Positions 21,510 through 31,189 of a stretch of DNA of 64,000 nt are shown piece by piece. Where the stretch lies: contig NZ_CP090640.1 in NCBI RefSeq assembly GCF_029633825.1, positions 3,534,001-3,598,000 of the forward strand. Reading direction: 5' to 3'. The position numbers and the translations under genes are program-made. The notes below the pieces were generated by a model that worked only from the letters and a program-made list of their open reading frames with translations, was not told where the DNA came from and made no database searches. This DNA comes from Burkholderia contaminans. GTDB lineage: Bacteria; Pseudomonadota; Gammaproteobacteria; Burkholderiales; Burkholderiaceae. Numbering within the stretch: position 1 is the stretch's first letter; each line of letters opens with the position of its first letter.

Positions 21510-21918
21510 GTACGCACGGGCGGCCGACGGCCGCCCCACGGAGGGCAGACCCGCGGATCACCGCCCTGCCCATCCTGCCAACCGGCGCATCTGCGCCGGT
21601 TTTTTTCGTCCCGCCCCACATTTCACGATGCGGAAAATTTTTTTGTGTCGTAAAAAATCATGCTGCGTGGCACAACCCGGGCGATTGCGGGATGGAAAAC
21701 AGCATTTCTTATCCCGAAATTGAAATTTCAAGATATTGATTTAAAACAACTAAAAAATTATCCCACTCCCCGAAAAGCCCCCTGTCCCGCTTCAGTCGAT
21801 TTGCCTAGACTCTTATACAAGACCTCACGAACCGGAACGCACGGCTTCGGTTTCGGTAACAGCCTCAACACGGTCAGCGTCAATCCATCAGGCATCGCAC
21901 CGCATCAAGGAGCTCATC
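21510..21918. other. Intergenic region between helicase gene and aceA
   Basis: No gene seen. The left end holds the helicase terminator (21581-21606). Bases 21620-21780 are strikingly AT-rich for this genome, with several A/T runs, and should contain the aceA promoter and operators. TATACA at about 21815 could be a -10. I cannot assign a regulator binding site. Confidence 0.5.
21581..21606 (+). terminator. Rho-independent terminator after the DEAD-box helicase gene
   Basis: Perfect 9-bp arms ACCGGCGCA / TGCGCCGGT with a two-base centre, followed directly by six T residues. Confidence 0.88.
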
Positions 21919-23226
<1,308 letters not shown>

Positions 23227-23425
23227 GCAGAAAAGCACGACGCGCCACGCGTCATGCCGATGCCGGCCCTCGTCTCGCGACGGCGGGCATCGGCCACCGA
23301 ACAACAATCAGGGAGGAGACGGCAGGCGCGCGATCCCGATCGCGTGACCGGCCGCGCGGCGTTCGGGCCGCCAGCAACGATGCGCGCCGGCTCCGTCCGG
23401 CGCGCCCTTTTTCCAGGGCGCCGCC

Positions 23426-23860
23426 CTATCGATACACGATCACCGGAATTTTCGTATGGGTCAGCACGCGCTGCGTCTCGCTGCCGATCAGCAAGCTGCC
23501 GAGCCCGCGGCGTCCGTGCGACGCCATGAAGATCACGTCGCAGCCGCCGCGTTCGGCCGCCTCGATGATGCCGAGATACGGCGACGGATGCACGCTCGTC
23601 CAGGTGTCGCAATCGACGCCGGCCGCCTTCGCGGCCGATTCGACCTCGTCGAGATGTGCGCGCGCCTCGCGCTCGCTGCGCGCCCGGAAATCGGCGGGCG
23701 GCTCGATGATCACTTCGGAAAACGGCGAGTACGGATACTGCGGCAGGCACGCGTAGGCCGTGACCCGCGCACCGACCGCACGCGCCAGGTCGATCGCGCC
23801 GTCGATCGCCTTCTGCGACAGTTCGGAACCGTCGGTTGGAACGAGGATGTGCCGGAACAT
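23426..23860 (-). CDS. Universal stress protein (UspA family)
   Basis: A 144-residue single-domain Usp, starting MFRHILVPTDGSELSQKAID. The C-terminal nucleotide-binding signature G-x2-G-x9-G-S is visible in ASHGRRGLGSLLIGSETQRV, so it is of the ATP-binding class. AGGAGG precedes the ATG at 23860, which rules out the in-frame GTG/ATG further upstream. Lies between aceA and a LysR regulator; in Burkholderia such proteins are often induced in low oxygen or stasis, which is family knowledge only. Confidence 0.92.
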   Translation of the reverse strand: MFRHILVPTDGSELSQKAIDGAIDLARAVGARVTAYACLPQYPYSPFSEVIIEPPADFRARSEREARAHLDEVESAAKAAGVDCDTWTSVHPSPYLGIIEAAERGGCDVIFMASHGRRGLGSLLIGSETQRVLTHTKIPVIVYR

Positions 23861-24019
23861 CGCGCCCTCCTTCGTCAATCGCACTCCGCGCGCCGCGCTT
23901 CCGGGCAGTCCGGCTGCGTCGCGTGGGGCATGCCTGTTTTGATTGTAGGACGTGAAAGCACGCGGTCGGGCCGCGCAGCGGGTTCGCCCTCATATCGGAA
24001 ACGCGCGGGCCCGCGCGGC

Positions 24020-24925
24020 CTACTCGCCCCAATATCCGGGCCGCTCGTACGTGTGCTTCAGGTAATCGAGAAACAACCGCACGCGCAACGGCAAATGCCG
24101 GCGTTGCGGAAACACCGCGTGAATGCCGATCGGCGGGGCCGCAAATGCGTCGAGCACGCTGACGAGCCGGCCGGCCGCGATGTCGTCGCCAACCTCCCAC
24201 CACGAGCGCCACGCGAGCCCGTGGCCCTCGAGGCACCACTCGTGCAGCACCGCGCCGTCCGAGCATTCCATCGTGCCGTTCACGCGGATCGACACGACCT
24301 TGCCGTCCTCCTGGAACGCCCAGCCGCGTTGCTGGTTCGCGTTTGCCGCGAGCGCGAGGCAGTTGTGCCGCACCAGGTCGGCGAGCGTGGCCGGCGTGCC
24401 GCGCCGGGACAGATACGCGGGCGAAGCGACACACACGCGGCGATTCTCGCCGAGCTTCAGCGACACGAGCGACGAGTCGGGCAGCTCGCCGAGCCGCACC
24501 GCGCAGTCGAACCCCTCGTTGACGAGGTCGACCATCCGGTCGGACAGGTCGAGCGTGACCGATACATCCGGATGCCCGCCGCTGAATTCGGGCACGAGTG
24601 GCGCGACGTGCCGCCGGCCGAAGCCGGCCGGCGCGGAGATGCGCAGGTGGCCGCTCGCCTTGACGCCGCCGGCGGACACGCTCGCCTCCGCGTTCTGCAT
24701 GTCGTTGATCACACGCTGGCAATCCTCGAGGAACGCCGAACCCTCGAACGTCAGCGTGAGCTTGCGCGTCGTGCGCACCAGCAGCTTGACGCCGAGCCGC
24801 TCCTCGAGCGCGTCGAGGCGACGGCCGATGATCGCCGGCGCGACCCCTTCCGCGTGCGCGGCCGCCGACAGGCTGCCCTTCGCCGCGACCGCGGCGAACG
24901 TTTCGATCTGCTTGAACCGGTCCAT
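24020..24925 (-). CDS. LysR-family transcriptional regulator
   Basis: A 301-residue LTTR with the N-terminal helix-turn-helix MDRFKQIETFAAVAAKGSLSAAAH and dimer-helix LDALEERLGVKLLVRTTRKLTLT, then a substrate-binding-protein-like effector domain (from about residue 90, HLRISAPAGFGRRHVAPL). The effector is unknown. It is divergent from the haloacid dehalogenase gene across 154 AT-rich base pairs, the usual place for an LTTR operator, so control of itself or of that gene is likely by position. Confidence 0.92.
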   Translation of the reverse strand: MDRFKQIETFAAVAAKGSLSAAAHAEGVAPAIIGRRLDALEERLGVKLLVRTTRKLTLTFEGSAFLEDCQRVINDMQNAEASVSAGGVKASGHLRISAPAGFGRRHVAPLVPEFSGGHPDVSVTLDLSDRMVDLVNEGFDCAVRLGELPDSSLVSLKLGENRRVCVASPAYLSRRGTPATLADLVRHNCLALAANANQQRGWAFQEDGKVVSIRVNGTMECSDGAVLHEWCLEGHGLAWRSWWEVGDDIAAGRLVSVLDAFAAPPIGIHAVFPQRRHLPLRVRLFLDYLKHTYERPGYWGE

Positions 24926-25079
24926 GACTCGCAGGAGCGGCGCTGCCGCCCTTCAAATAGCTTAAACCGCTCAAGATTAGGTATATGAAAGTAAAAGATC
25001 AAGTGATGTTTAGCGTATTTTTTGGCACATACGATCACGAATAGAATTCACCTGACCTCTGAAACTGGAGCGCAAGGCT

Positions 25080-25841
25080 ATGTCGGCCACAACGACACTC
25101 TCCTCTCCCGACGCAATCCTCTTCGACGCATTCGGCACGTTGTTCGACGTGCGTGCGGTCCTCGCCGCGGCGGAGCAGATGTTCCCCGGTCACGGGGAAC
25201 GGTTGTCGCAGCTGTGGCGACGCAAGCAAATCGAATACTCGCAGTTGCGCACGCTCGCCGATCCGGCCGGCGCCCGCTATCGCCCGTTCCGGGACATCAC
25301 GCTCGATGCGCTGCGGTTCGCCGCGCGCCGGCTCGGGCTCGCGCTGAACAGCGCGGCCGAGAAGCGGCTGATGGACGAATACGCGTGCTTGTCCACCTAT
25401 CCCGATACGGTGCCCGCGCTGCGCAAGCTGCGCGCGCTCGACCCGCGCCCGCCGCTCGGGATCCTGTCGAACGGCACGCCGCAGATGCTCGACATCGCGA
25501 TCAAGAGCGCCGGCATGTCCGGGCTGTTCGATCGCGTGCTGTCGGCCGACACCGTGCGCGCGTACAAGCCGAGCCCGGCAGCCTACGCGCTCGGCACCGA
25601 CGCGTTCGGACCGAACCGGCGCGGCATCGTGTTCGTGTCGTCGAACGCGTGGGACGTCGCCGGCGCCGTCTGGTTCGGCTACACGACGTTCTGGCTCAAC
25701 CGCACGGGCGCGCCCGCCGAGGAACTCGGCGCGCCGCCCGACGGCACCGGTACCGGCATGGCCGACCTGCTCGCATTCCTCGCCACCCCGGCTCCGTCCG
25801 GCAGACCCGCAAACCGCACGCGCCCCGGCCCGGGTGCATGA
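25080..25841 (+). CDS. Haloacid dehalogenase, type II (HAD superfamily)
   Basis: A 253-residue HAD hydrolase with motif I AILFDAFGTLFDV (nucleophile D16 counting from the ATG), motif II ILSNGTPQM, motif III lysine in VRAYKPSPAAYAL, and FVSSNAWDVAGA, which is typical of L-2-haloacid dehalogenases. It would hydrolyse L-2-haloacids to D-2-hydroxyacids, though related proteins have other substrates. The C-terminal ~30 residues are Pro/Gly/Arg-rich and not conserved. It lies between the divergent LysR gene and aceB, 67 bp before the latter. Confidence 0.88.
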   Translation: MSATTTLSSPDAILFDAFGTLFDVRAVLAAAEQMFPGHGERLSQLWRRKQIEYSQLRTLADPAGARYRPFRDITLDALRFAARRLGLALNSAAEKRLMDEYACLSTYPDTVPALRKLRALDPRPPLGILSNGTPQMLDIAIKSAGMSGLFDRVLSADTVRAYKPSPAAYALGTDAFGPNRRGIVFVSSNAWDVAGAVWFGYTTFWLNRTGAPAEELGAPPDGTGTGMADLLAFLATPAPSGRPANRTRPGPGA

Positions 25842-25908
25842 CGTCCGCAGCGCTGCCGCCTTCCCCCTTCACCGAAACCGCAACTGACCGACCAAGGAGA
25901 TGAGACTC

Positions 25909-27501
25909 ATGAGCACCCCGATCACGCTGCCGCAAGGCATGGCGATCACCGGCGAAATCAAGCCGGGTTACGAAGCAATCCTGACGCCTGAAGCGCTCGC
26001 ACTCGTCGCAGCGCTGCACCGCACGTTCGAGCCGCGCCGCCAGGCGCTGCTGCAGGCGCGCGTCGAGCGCACGAAGCGCCTCGACGCGGGCGAGCGCCCC
26101 GACTTCCTGGCCGAGACGAAGGCGATCCGCGAAGGCGACTGGAAGGTCGCGCCGCTGCCGGCCGACCTGCAATGCCGCCGTGTCGAGATCACGGGCCCCG
26201 TCGAGCGCAAGATGATCATCAACGCGCTGAACTCGGGCGCCGATTCGTACATGACGGACTTCGAGGATTCGAACGCGCCGAGCTGGACGAACCAGATCGA
26301 CGGCCAGATCAACCTGAAGGACGCGGTGCGCCGCACGATCTCGCTCGAGCAGAACGGCAAGTCGTACCGGCTGAACGACAAGGTCGCGACGCTGATCGTG
26401 CGTCCGCGCGGCTGGCACCTCGACGAGAAGCACGTGACGGTCGACGGCCAGCGCGTGTCCGGCGGCATCTTCGATTTCGCGCTGTTCCTGTTCCACAACG
26501 CGAAGGAACTGCTCGCGCGCGGCTCGGGCCCGTACTTCTACCTGCCGAAGATGGAAAGCCATCTCGAGGCGCGCCTGTGGAACGACATCTTCGTCGCCGC
26601 GCAGGAAGGCGTCGGCGTGCCGCGGGGCACGATCCGCGCGACGGTGCTGATCGAGACGATCCTCGCCGCATTCGAGATGGACGAAATCCTGTACGAACTG
26701 CGCGAACACAGCTCGGGCCTGAACGCCGGCCGCTGGGACTACATCTTCTCGGCCATCAAGAAGTTCAAGAACGACCGCGACTTCTGCCTCGCCGAGCGCT
26801 CGAAGATCACGATGACGGTGCCGTTCATGCGCGCGTACGCGCTGCTGCTGCTGAAGACCTGCCACAAGCGCAACGCGCCGGCGATCGGCGGGATGAGCGC
26901 GCTGATCCCGATCAAGAACGATCCGGAAGCGAACGACAAGGCCATGGGCGGCGTGCGCTCGGACAAGCAGCGCGACGCGACCGACGGCTACGACGGCGGC
27001 TGGGTGGCCCACCCGGGCCTCGTGCCGATCGCGATGGAAGAGTTCGTGAAGGTGCTCGGCGACAAGCCGAACCAGATCGCGAAGCAGCGCGACGACGTGC
27101 AGGTCGAAGGCAAGAACCTGCTCGACTTCCAGCCGGAAGCGCCGATCACCGAAGCCGGCCTGCGCAACAACATCAACGTCGGCATCCACTACCTGGGCGC
27201 ATGGCTCGACGGCAACGGCTGCGTGCCGATCCACAACCTGATGGAAGACGCGGCCACGGCCGAAATCTCCCGTTCGCAGGTGTGGCAATGGATCCGCTCG
27301 CCGAAGGGCGTGCTCGACGACGGCCGCAAGGTCACCGCCGAACTCGTGCGTGAATTCGCCAAGGCCGAACTCGACAACGTGAAGCGCTCGGTCGGCGGCA
27401 ACACGCAGCCGTACGAGCGCGCCGCGGCGATCTTCGAGCAGATGTCGACGTCGGAAGGCTTCACCGAATTCCTGACGCTGCCGCTGTACGAGGAAATCTG
27501 A
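25909..27501 (+). CDS. aceB: Malate synthase A
   Basis: A 530-residue enzyme condensing glyoxylate with acetyl-CoA to malate, the second shunt step. Length identifies isoform A rather than the ~720-residue G form. Family motifs are [11 protein letters not shown], the catalytic-region arginine in [10 protein letters not shown], the signature [12 protein letters not shown], and [14 protein letters not shown] near the C-terminal catalytic aspartate region ([12 protein letters not shown]). AGGAG lies nine bases before the ATG at 25909; another in-frame ATG at 25900 overlaps that site and is less likely. Confidence 0.96.
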   Translation: MSTPITLPQGMAITGEIKPGYEAILTPEALALVAALHRTFEPRRQALLQARVERTKRLDAGERPDFLAETKAIREGDWKVAPLPADLQCRRVEITGPVERKMIINALNSGADSYMTDFEDSNAPSWTNQIDGQINLKDAVRRTISLEQNGKSYRLNDKVATLIVRPRGWHLDEKHVTVDGQRVSGGIFDFALFLFHNAKELLARGSGPYFYLPKMESHLEARLWNDIFVAAQEGVGVPRGTIRATVLIETILAAFEMDEILYELREHSSGLNAGRWDYIFSAIKKFKNDRDFCLAERSKITMTVPFMRAYALLLLKTCHKRNAPAIGGMSALIPIKNDPEANDKAMGGVRSDKQRDATDGYDGGWVAHPGLVPIAMEEFVKVLGDKPNQIAKQRDDVQVEGKNLLDFQPEAPITEAGLRNNINVGIHYLGAWLDGNGCVPIHNLMEDAATAEISRSQVWQWIRSPKGVLDDGRKVTAELVREFAKAELDNVKRSVGGNTQPYERAAAIFEQMSTSEGFTEFLTLPLYEEI

Positions 27502-27566
27502 CGTAGCTGCCCGCCTCGACCGGAGCCGGCCCTGCGTCGGCGCCGGTCGCGTGCGGTGACGGCATC

Positions 27567-27599
27567 AAAAAAAGCGCCCCGAGGGGCGCTTCTTCTTTT
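27567..27599 (+). terminator. Bidirectional terminator after aceB
   Basis: Perfect arms AAGCGCCCC / GGGGCGCTT, with an A-run before and a T-rich run after, between the convergent aceB and gamma-glutamylcyclotransferase-like genes. It should work in both directions. Confidence 0.88.
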
Positions 27600-27636
27600 G
27601 CGACAGGATCCGCTACCGCGGCTGCCGCACGACCGG

Positions 27637-28050
27637 TCACACCGCTTCCCGCTCGCGCCGGTGCTGAACCCAGTCGCCCGACGCAATGCGCGGACGCCCG
27701 GCAATCGCGTGCGCGGCGACCGGATAGTAAAGGCAGGCGTACTGCCGGCCACCGAGCTCGACGGTCACGTCTTCCGGCTTGAACAGCGAGTCGACGCCCG
27801 GATACACGCGCTCGATCTCGTCGAGCACGGGAACGAGCTGGTCGTCGACCTCGTAGACGTCGCCCCAGACGAGCGACTTGCCGGCCGACCCGGCAATCAT
27901 TCCCGGATACGTACCGAAATCGTACAGTTCGCCCGGCAGCGCGACGGCGCCGAGCAGCGTCGGCGCGGCAATCCCGTGCCTGGCGGCCGCGTGGCCGATG
28001 TCGTTAGCCTCCCCGTTTCTCAAGGTGCCGTAGACGAATACGTAGCGCAT
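27637..28050 (-). CDS. Gamma-glutamylcyclotransferase-like protein (AIG2/GGCT fold)
   Basis: A 137-residue protein beginning MRYVFVYGTLRNGEAN, the YGTL substrate-loop of the GGCT fold, with LVWGDVYEVDDQLVPVLDEIE further on, the region that holds the catalytic glutamate in this family. Members cleave gamma-glutamyl-amines or act in glutathione turnover; the substrate here is unknown. GAGGAG before the ATG at 28050 fixes the start. It is divergent from the AraC-family gene. Confidence 0.88.
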   Translation of the reverse strand: MRYVFVYGTLRNGEANDIGHAAARHGIAAPTLLGAVALPGELYDFGTYPGMIAGSAGKSLVWGDVYEVDDQLVPVLDEIERVYPGVDSLFKPEDVTVELGGRQYACLYYPVAAHAIAGRPRIASGDWVQHRREREAV

Positions 28051-28308
28051 CGTGGTTCTCCTCTTTGATTCGTATGTTGCCGTGTTCGCAGGCGAGTCGT
28101 GGCGAAACCGCCCGCGCATCGATAGACCGCGATACCGGCCGGATGGTTCGAACCCGCAAGCGCACCCGGCCACGGGGCAGTCCGGAAATCGACAGGCCCC
28201 CACACAAAGTTCATTTGAACGCGGCATGATCGCCCGACAAACCGCCGCATGCACTTTCACGGCGCCTTCTACAATAACGGCATCGCCGCCGCGCTGCCCG
28301 AATCGTCC

Positions 28309-29187
28309 ATGAACCCGCCGTTCCAAGCCGACGTACCGAACCCGTACGTCATCGACATTCCGCCCGAATTCGCGCCGACCGCCGTCCATCCGATGCGCGT
28401 GCGCGCACGGCAGGTCGATACCGGGCACCGCATCCCGCTGCATACGCACGCGTGGGCGCAGCTCGCGTACGCCTCGCGCGGCGTGCTGCGCGTCGCGACG
28501 ACCGGCACGACCTGGATGGTGCCGCCATCCCGCGCGATCTGGGTGCCGCCGCGCGTGACGCATGAGGTCGTGATCGTCGAAGAGGCGTATCTGCGCACGC
28601 TGTATATCGACGAGTCGATCGTGCCGGACGGGCTCGACGCGTGCCGCGTCGTCGAAGTGACGGGGCTCCTGCGCGAACTGATCGTCGCACTCGACGCGCG
28701 CGACCTGAGCGCCACGCGCGAGCGCCTGCTGTGCGGGCTCGTGCTCGACGAGTTGAGTCATGCCGAGCCGCTGCCGCTCGCGGTGCCGATGCCCGACGAA
28801 AAAAGGCTGCGCATGCTGTGCGAATCGGTCCTCGCGCACCCGGCCCATGCGGAGTCGCTCGAGCATTGGGCCAGCGAGGTAGGCGCGAGCACGCGCACGA
28901 TTTCGCGGCTCTTCAAGCAGGAACTGGGGGTGAGCTTTTCGCAGTGGCGCCAGCAGGCGCTGCTCGCGCGGGCCATCCCGCTGCTGAACCAGGGGCGTCC
29001 GCTGTCCCATATCGCGCGCGAACTCGGCTACCAGAGCCAGAGCGCGTTTTCGGCGATGTTCCGGCGTGCCTTCGGCGAAAGCCCGCGCGCATTCATGCTG
29101 CGCGGCTACGAGCACCGCGGCCCGGAAGGCAGCCACGCGGACGACGAAACCCCGGACGACGACGCGATCGACGTTGCTGCCCGCTGA
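28309..29187 (+). CDS. AraC-family transcriptional regulator with cupin sensor
   Basis: A 292-residue regulator. The N-terminal cupin-like half (residues ~15-100; IPLHTHAWAQLAYASRG and WVPPRVTHEV) is followed by a C-terminal double helix-turn-helix with LFKQELGVSFSQWRQQALL and ARELGYQSQSAFSAMFRRAFGESPRAF, the classic AraC signature. No clear ribosome site marks a start; an in-frame ATG at 28249 would add 20 residues. Lies divergent to the GGCT-like gene, which it may control; this is positional inference. Confidence 0.88.
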   Translation: MNPPFQADVPNPYVIDIPPEFAPTAVHPMRVRARQVDTGHRIPLHTHAWAQLAYASRGVLRVATTGTTWMVPPSRAIWVPPRVTHEVVIVEEAYLRTLYIDESIVPDGLDACRVVEVTGLLRELIVALDARDLSATRERLLCGLVLDELSHAEPLPLAVPMPDEKRLRMLCESVLAHPAHAESLEHWASEVGASTRTISRLFKQELGVSFSQWRQQALLARAIPLLNQGRPLSHIARELGYQSQSAFSAMFRRAFGESPRAFMLRGYEHRGPEGSHADDETPDDDAIDVAAR

Positions 29188-29213
29188 ACGCGTCGCTTCA
29201 GCGCGTCAGGACT

Positions 29214-29678
29214 TCAGACCGGCCGCACCATGTGGCGGATCGAGCCGAGTTGCGCGAGCCGCGACCCGGCAACCCGATAGCCCATGCGCAGGTAGAGACG
29301 CGCGGCTGGATTGTCGACGAACACGCGCAACTGGAGTTCGTGCAGCCCGCGCGCACGCGCCCAGCGGTGCGACATGTCGAGCATGTAGGTGCCGGCGCCC
29401 TGCCCGCGATGGCCGGCCGCGATCTGCACGTCGCGGATGTGCAGCGAGTCGCCCTCCTCGGTCACGCGCAGCACGCCGATGCGCTCGCCGTCGGCCTCGA
29501 GGATGAAGTTCTCGGATTCGCGCCAGCTCGCGTAGAACAGGTCGCTGCGCCACACGAGCCCATGGCGCTTGTAGTAGCCGCCCATGTTGCCGTGCGTCAG
29601 CGCTTCGGCGAACGGAAAATCGCCAGCCTCCGCGGGCCGGAGCTGATACAGCAGTCGCAGGTCGGTCGGATCGAGCAT
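29214..29678 (-). CDS. GNAT-family N-acetyltransferase
   Basis: A 154-residue acetyltransferase. The acetyl-CoA-binding signature is VQIAAGHRGQGAGTYML, and the C-terminal NPAARLYLRMGYRVAG completes the fold. The substrate is not predictable. It is convergent with the AraC-family gene (26 bp gap). The ATG at 29678 is chosen because the sequence upstream in the same frame does not resemble coding sequence. Confidence 0.86.
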   Translation of the reverse strand: MLDPTDLRLLYQLRPAEAGDFPFAEALTHGNMGGYYKRHGLVWRSDLFYASWRESENFILEADGERIGVLRVTEEGDSLHIRDVQIAAGHRGQGAGTYMLDMSHRWARARGLHELQLRVFVDNPAARLYLRMGYRVAGSRLAQLGSIRHMVRPV

Positions 29679-29784
29679 CGCGCAGGGGTCGAGAACGCAT
29701 CCCGCAACGATAGCGCAGTCGCGTGCGGATGCAATCGCGGATTTCTCGTAGCGGCTCGACGCCGGATGACCGGGGGTTATGCGG

Positions 29785-29867
29785 CCAGCGGGCGCAACCG
29801 AAAACGCAAATGAAAAAGCCCGCACGAGGCGGGCTTCTTCATTTTTTGGCGGAGCGGACGGGACTCG
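29785..29867 (-). repeat. Truncated duplicate of the tRNA-Asp 3' end plus its terminator
   Basis: An 83-base copy, nearly identical to 29968-30050 (183 bp apart), carries the last 21 bases of tRNA-Asp (29847-29867) and the downstream stem-loop. In this copy the tRNA sequence breaks off inside the T-arm, so it cannot make a functional tRNA. It looks like the decayed end of a fourth Glu-Asp unit of the adjacent array. Confidence 0.85.
29814..29840 (-). terminator. Duplicate terminator next to the tRNA-Asp remnant
   Basis: Stem AAGCCCGC / GCGGGCTT (29816-29823, 29829-29836), the twin of the terminator at 29996-30022. It lies downstream, on the minus strand, of the truncated tRNA-Asp copy and of the intact tRNA array. 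Confidence 0.7.
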
Positions 29868-29954
29868 CCTACATCCTGCAGGCCGCGGATGCGCGTGCAC
29901 GCGCATCCCTTCGAGTCCCGCCGGAAGCTGCGCAGGCAGCTTCCTCCACTCCGC
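29849..29954. other. Foldable multi-stem element joined to the truncated tRNA-Asp
   Basis: Nested inverted repeats here would fold into a closed, branched structure on either strand. The outer stem is GCGGAG (29849-29854) with CTCCGC (29949-29954). Inside it, CGGGACTCG (29859-29867) pairs with CGAGTCCCG (29912-29920) and encloses a perfect 22-bp palindrome at 29887-29908. Next to that, GGAAGCTGC (29923-29931) pairs with GCAGCTTCC (29936-29944). No ORF or known RNA family is recognised; it overlaps the remnant of tRNA-Asp. Confidence 0.6.
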
Positions 29955-29995
29955 AGTCACGCGCCCGCCAGCGGGCGCAACCTGAAACGCAAATG

Positions 29996-30022
29996 AAAAA
30001 GCCCGCACGAGGCGGGCTTTTT
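29996..30022 (-). terminator. Terminator of tRNA unit 1
   Basis: Perfect 11-bp arms AAAAAGCCCGC / GCGGGCTTTTT with a 5-base loop, just past the 3' end of the first tRNA-Asp on the minus strand. Confidence 0.85.
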
Positions 30023-30029
30023 CATTTTC

Positions 30030-30106
30030 TGGCGGAGCGGACGGGACTCGAACCCGCGACCCCCGGCGTGACAGGCCGGTATTCTAACCGACTGAACTAC
30101 CGCTCC
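30030..30106 (-). tRNA. tRNA-Asp (GTC), copy 1
   Basis: A 77-base cloverleaf with encoded CCA. The anticodon loop CTGTCAC gives GTC; acceptor GGAGCGG pairs with CCGCTCC; T-arm contains GGTTCGAGTCC. Third in transcription order of three Asp genes and identical to copy 3. Confidence 0.97.
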
Positions 30107-30179
30107 AGTCTTGCTACTTGCCTGGCAGGCGTCGGTTGCTTCCTGCCGGCGCATCGTTTGTTCGAACGACGCCGAAATC

Positions 30180-30255
30180 TGGCGTCCCCTAGGGGATTCG
30201 AACCCCTGTACTCACCGTGAAAGGGTGATGTCCTAGGCCTCTAGACGAAGGGGAC
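30180..30255 (-). tRNA. tRNA-Glu (TTC), copy 1
   Basis: A 76-base cloverleaf with encoded CCA. The anticodon loop CTTTCAC gives TTC, acceptor GTCCCCT pairs with AGGGGAC. Transcribed before tRNA-Asp copy 1 with 73 bases between. Confidence 0.97.
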
Positions 30256-30282
30256 AACGTACTGCTTACATCCTTAATGCAA

Positions 30283-30316
30283 AAGCCCGTTCAAAAAACG
30301 TTCTTTGAACGGGCTT
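30283..30316 (-). terminator. Terminator of tRNA unit 2
   Basis: Perfect 13-bp arms AAGCCCGTTCAAA / TTTGAACGGGCTT separated by a short loop, just downstream of tRNA-Asp copy 2 on the minus strand. Confidence 0.8.
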
Positions 30317-30321
30317 CGTTC

Positions 30322-30398
30322 TGGCGGAGCGGACGGGGCTCGAACCCGCGACCCCCGGCGTGACAGGCCGGTATTCTAACCAACTGAACTACCGCTCC
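30322..30398 (-). tRNA. tRNA-Asp (GTC), copy 2 (sequence variant)
   Basis: As copy 1 with encoded CCA, but with two visible differences: the D-loop has AGTTGGTTAG instead of AGTCGGTTAG, and the T-arm has GAGCCCC instead of GAGTCCC. Both keep the cloverleaf. Confidence 0.97.
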
Positions 30399-30476
30399 AG
30401 CTTTCTTGCTCACACCTGCAGGACACCGTCACGCGCCTGCATGTGTTGCGACACTTCTACGAAACGCCGCTGAATC

Positions 30477-30552
30477 TGGCGTCCCCTAGGGGATTCGAAC
30501 CCCTGTACTCACCGTGAAAGGGTGATGTCCTAGGCCTCTAGACGAAGGGGAC
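30477..30552 (-). tRNA. tRNA-Glu (TTC), copy 2
   Basis: Identical in sequence to copy 1 across all 76 bases, CCA encoded. Offset from copy 1 is 297 bp. Confidence 0.97.
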
Positions 30553-30579
30553 AACGTACTGCTTACATCCTTAATACAA

Positions 30580-30610
30580 AAGCCCGCTCAAAAACGTCTT
30601 GAACGGGCTT
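30580..30610 (-). terminator. Terminator of tRNA unit 3
   Basis: Arms AAGCCCGCTCAA / TTGAACGGGCTT (one G-T-type mismatch) just downstream of tRNA-Asp copy 3 on the minus strand. Homologous to the terminator at 30283-30316. Confidence 0.7.
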
Positions 30611-30615
30611 CGTTC

Positions 30616-30692
30616 TGGCGGAGCGGACGGGACTCGAACCCGCGACCCCCGGCGTGACAGGCCGGTATTCTAACCGACTGAACTACCGCTCC
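30616..30692 (-). tRNA. tRNA-Asp (GTC), copy 3
   Basis: A 77-base cloverleaf with encoded CCA and GTC anticodon, matching copy 1. Confidence 0.97.
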
Positions 30693-30771
30693 AGCTTTCT
30701 TACCCTCACCTGCAGGACGTCGGTTACGTTCCTGCAAGCGTTGCGACATTTCTACGAAACGCCGCTGAATC

Positions 30772-30847
30772 TGGCGTCCCCTAGGGGATTCGAACCCCTG
30801 TACTCACCGTGAAAGGGTGATGTCCTAGGCCTCTAGACGAAGGGGAC
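30772..30847 (-). tRNA. tRNA-Glu (TTC), copy 3
   Basis: A 76-base cloverleaf, identical to copies 1 and 2; the first Glu gene transcribed from the promoter at 30910-30938. Offset from copy 2 is 295 bp. Confidence 0.97.
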
Positions 30848-30909
30848 AAAATCTTTTCAGATCTGTCTGACTCTCGCTATTCACTTTTCAATCAACAGCG
30901 AAGGCCGAA

Positions 30910-30938
30910 ATTCTAACTGCTTTGAATCATTTTGTGAA
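30910..30938 (-). promoter_or_regulatory. Sigma-70-type promoter for the tRNA-Glu/Asp array
   Basis: On the minus strand -35 TTCACA (30938-30933) and -10 TAGAAT (30915-30910) are separated by exactly 17 bp. The predicted start is near 30903, about 55 bases before tRNA-Glu copy 3. Confidence 0.65.
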
Positions 30939-30985
30939 GCATTTATTACTACCAGTGCTTCGCAAATCAACTCAGCTTGTTCTGA

Positions 30986-31061
<76 letters not shown>

Positions 31062-31189
31062 TTGCAGAACAGAAATAAGATTATATGGAGCTACTTTGAA
31101 CTTGTAAATACCCTTTTTGCGATTCGAGCGAAATTTTTTGCGAAGCTGCCGCGATGTCACGCACGGGCAGCTTCGCTCGCCCTCGAACC

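Noticed and set aside
29723..30220. Open frame of 165 codons across the tRNA remnant and tRNA-Asp
   Set aside because: It reads through tRNA sequence and terminator hairpins and has no family; typical spurious frame over tRNA genes.
30030..30847. CRISPR-like direct repeats
   Set aside because: The repeats are complete tRNA-Glu and tRNA-Asp genes with terminators at 295 bp spacing, far longer than CRISPR units, and no cas genes are present.
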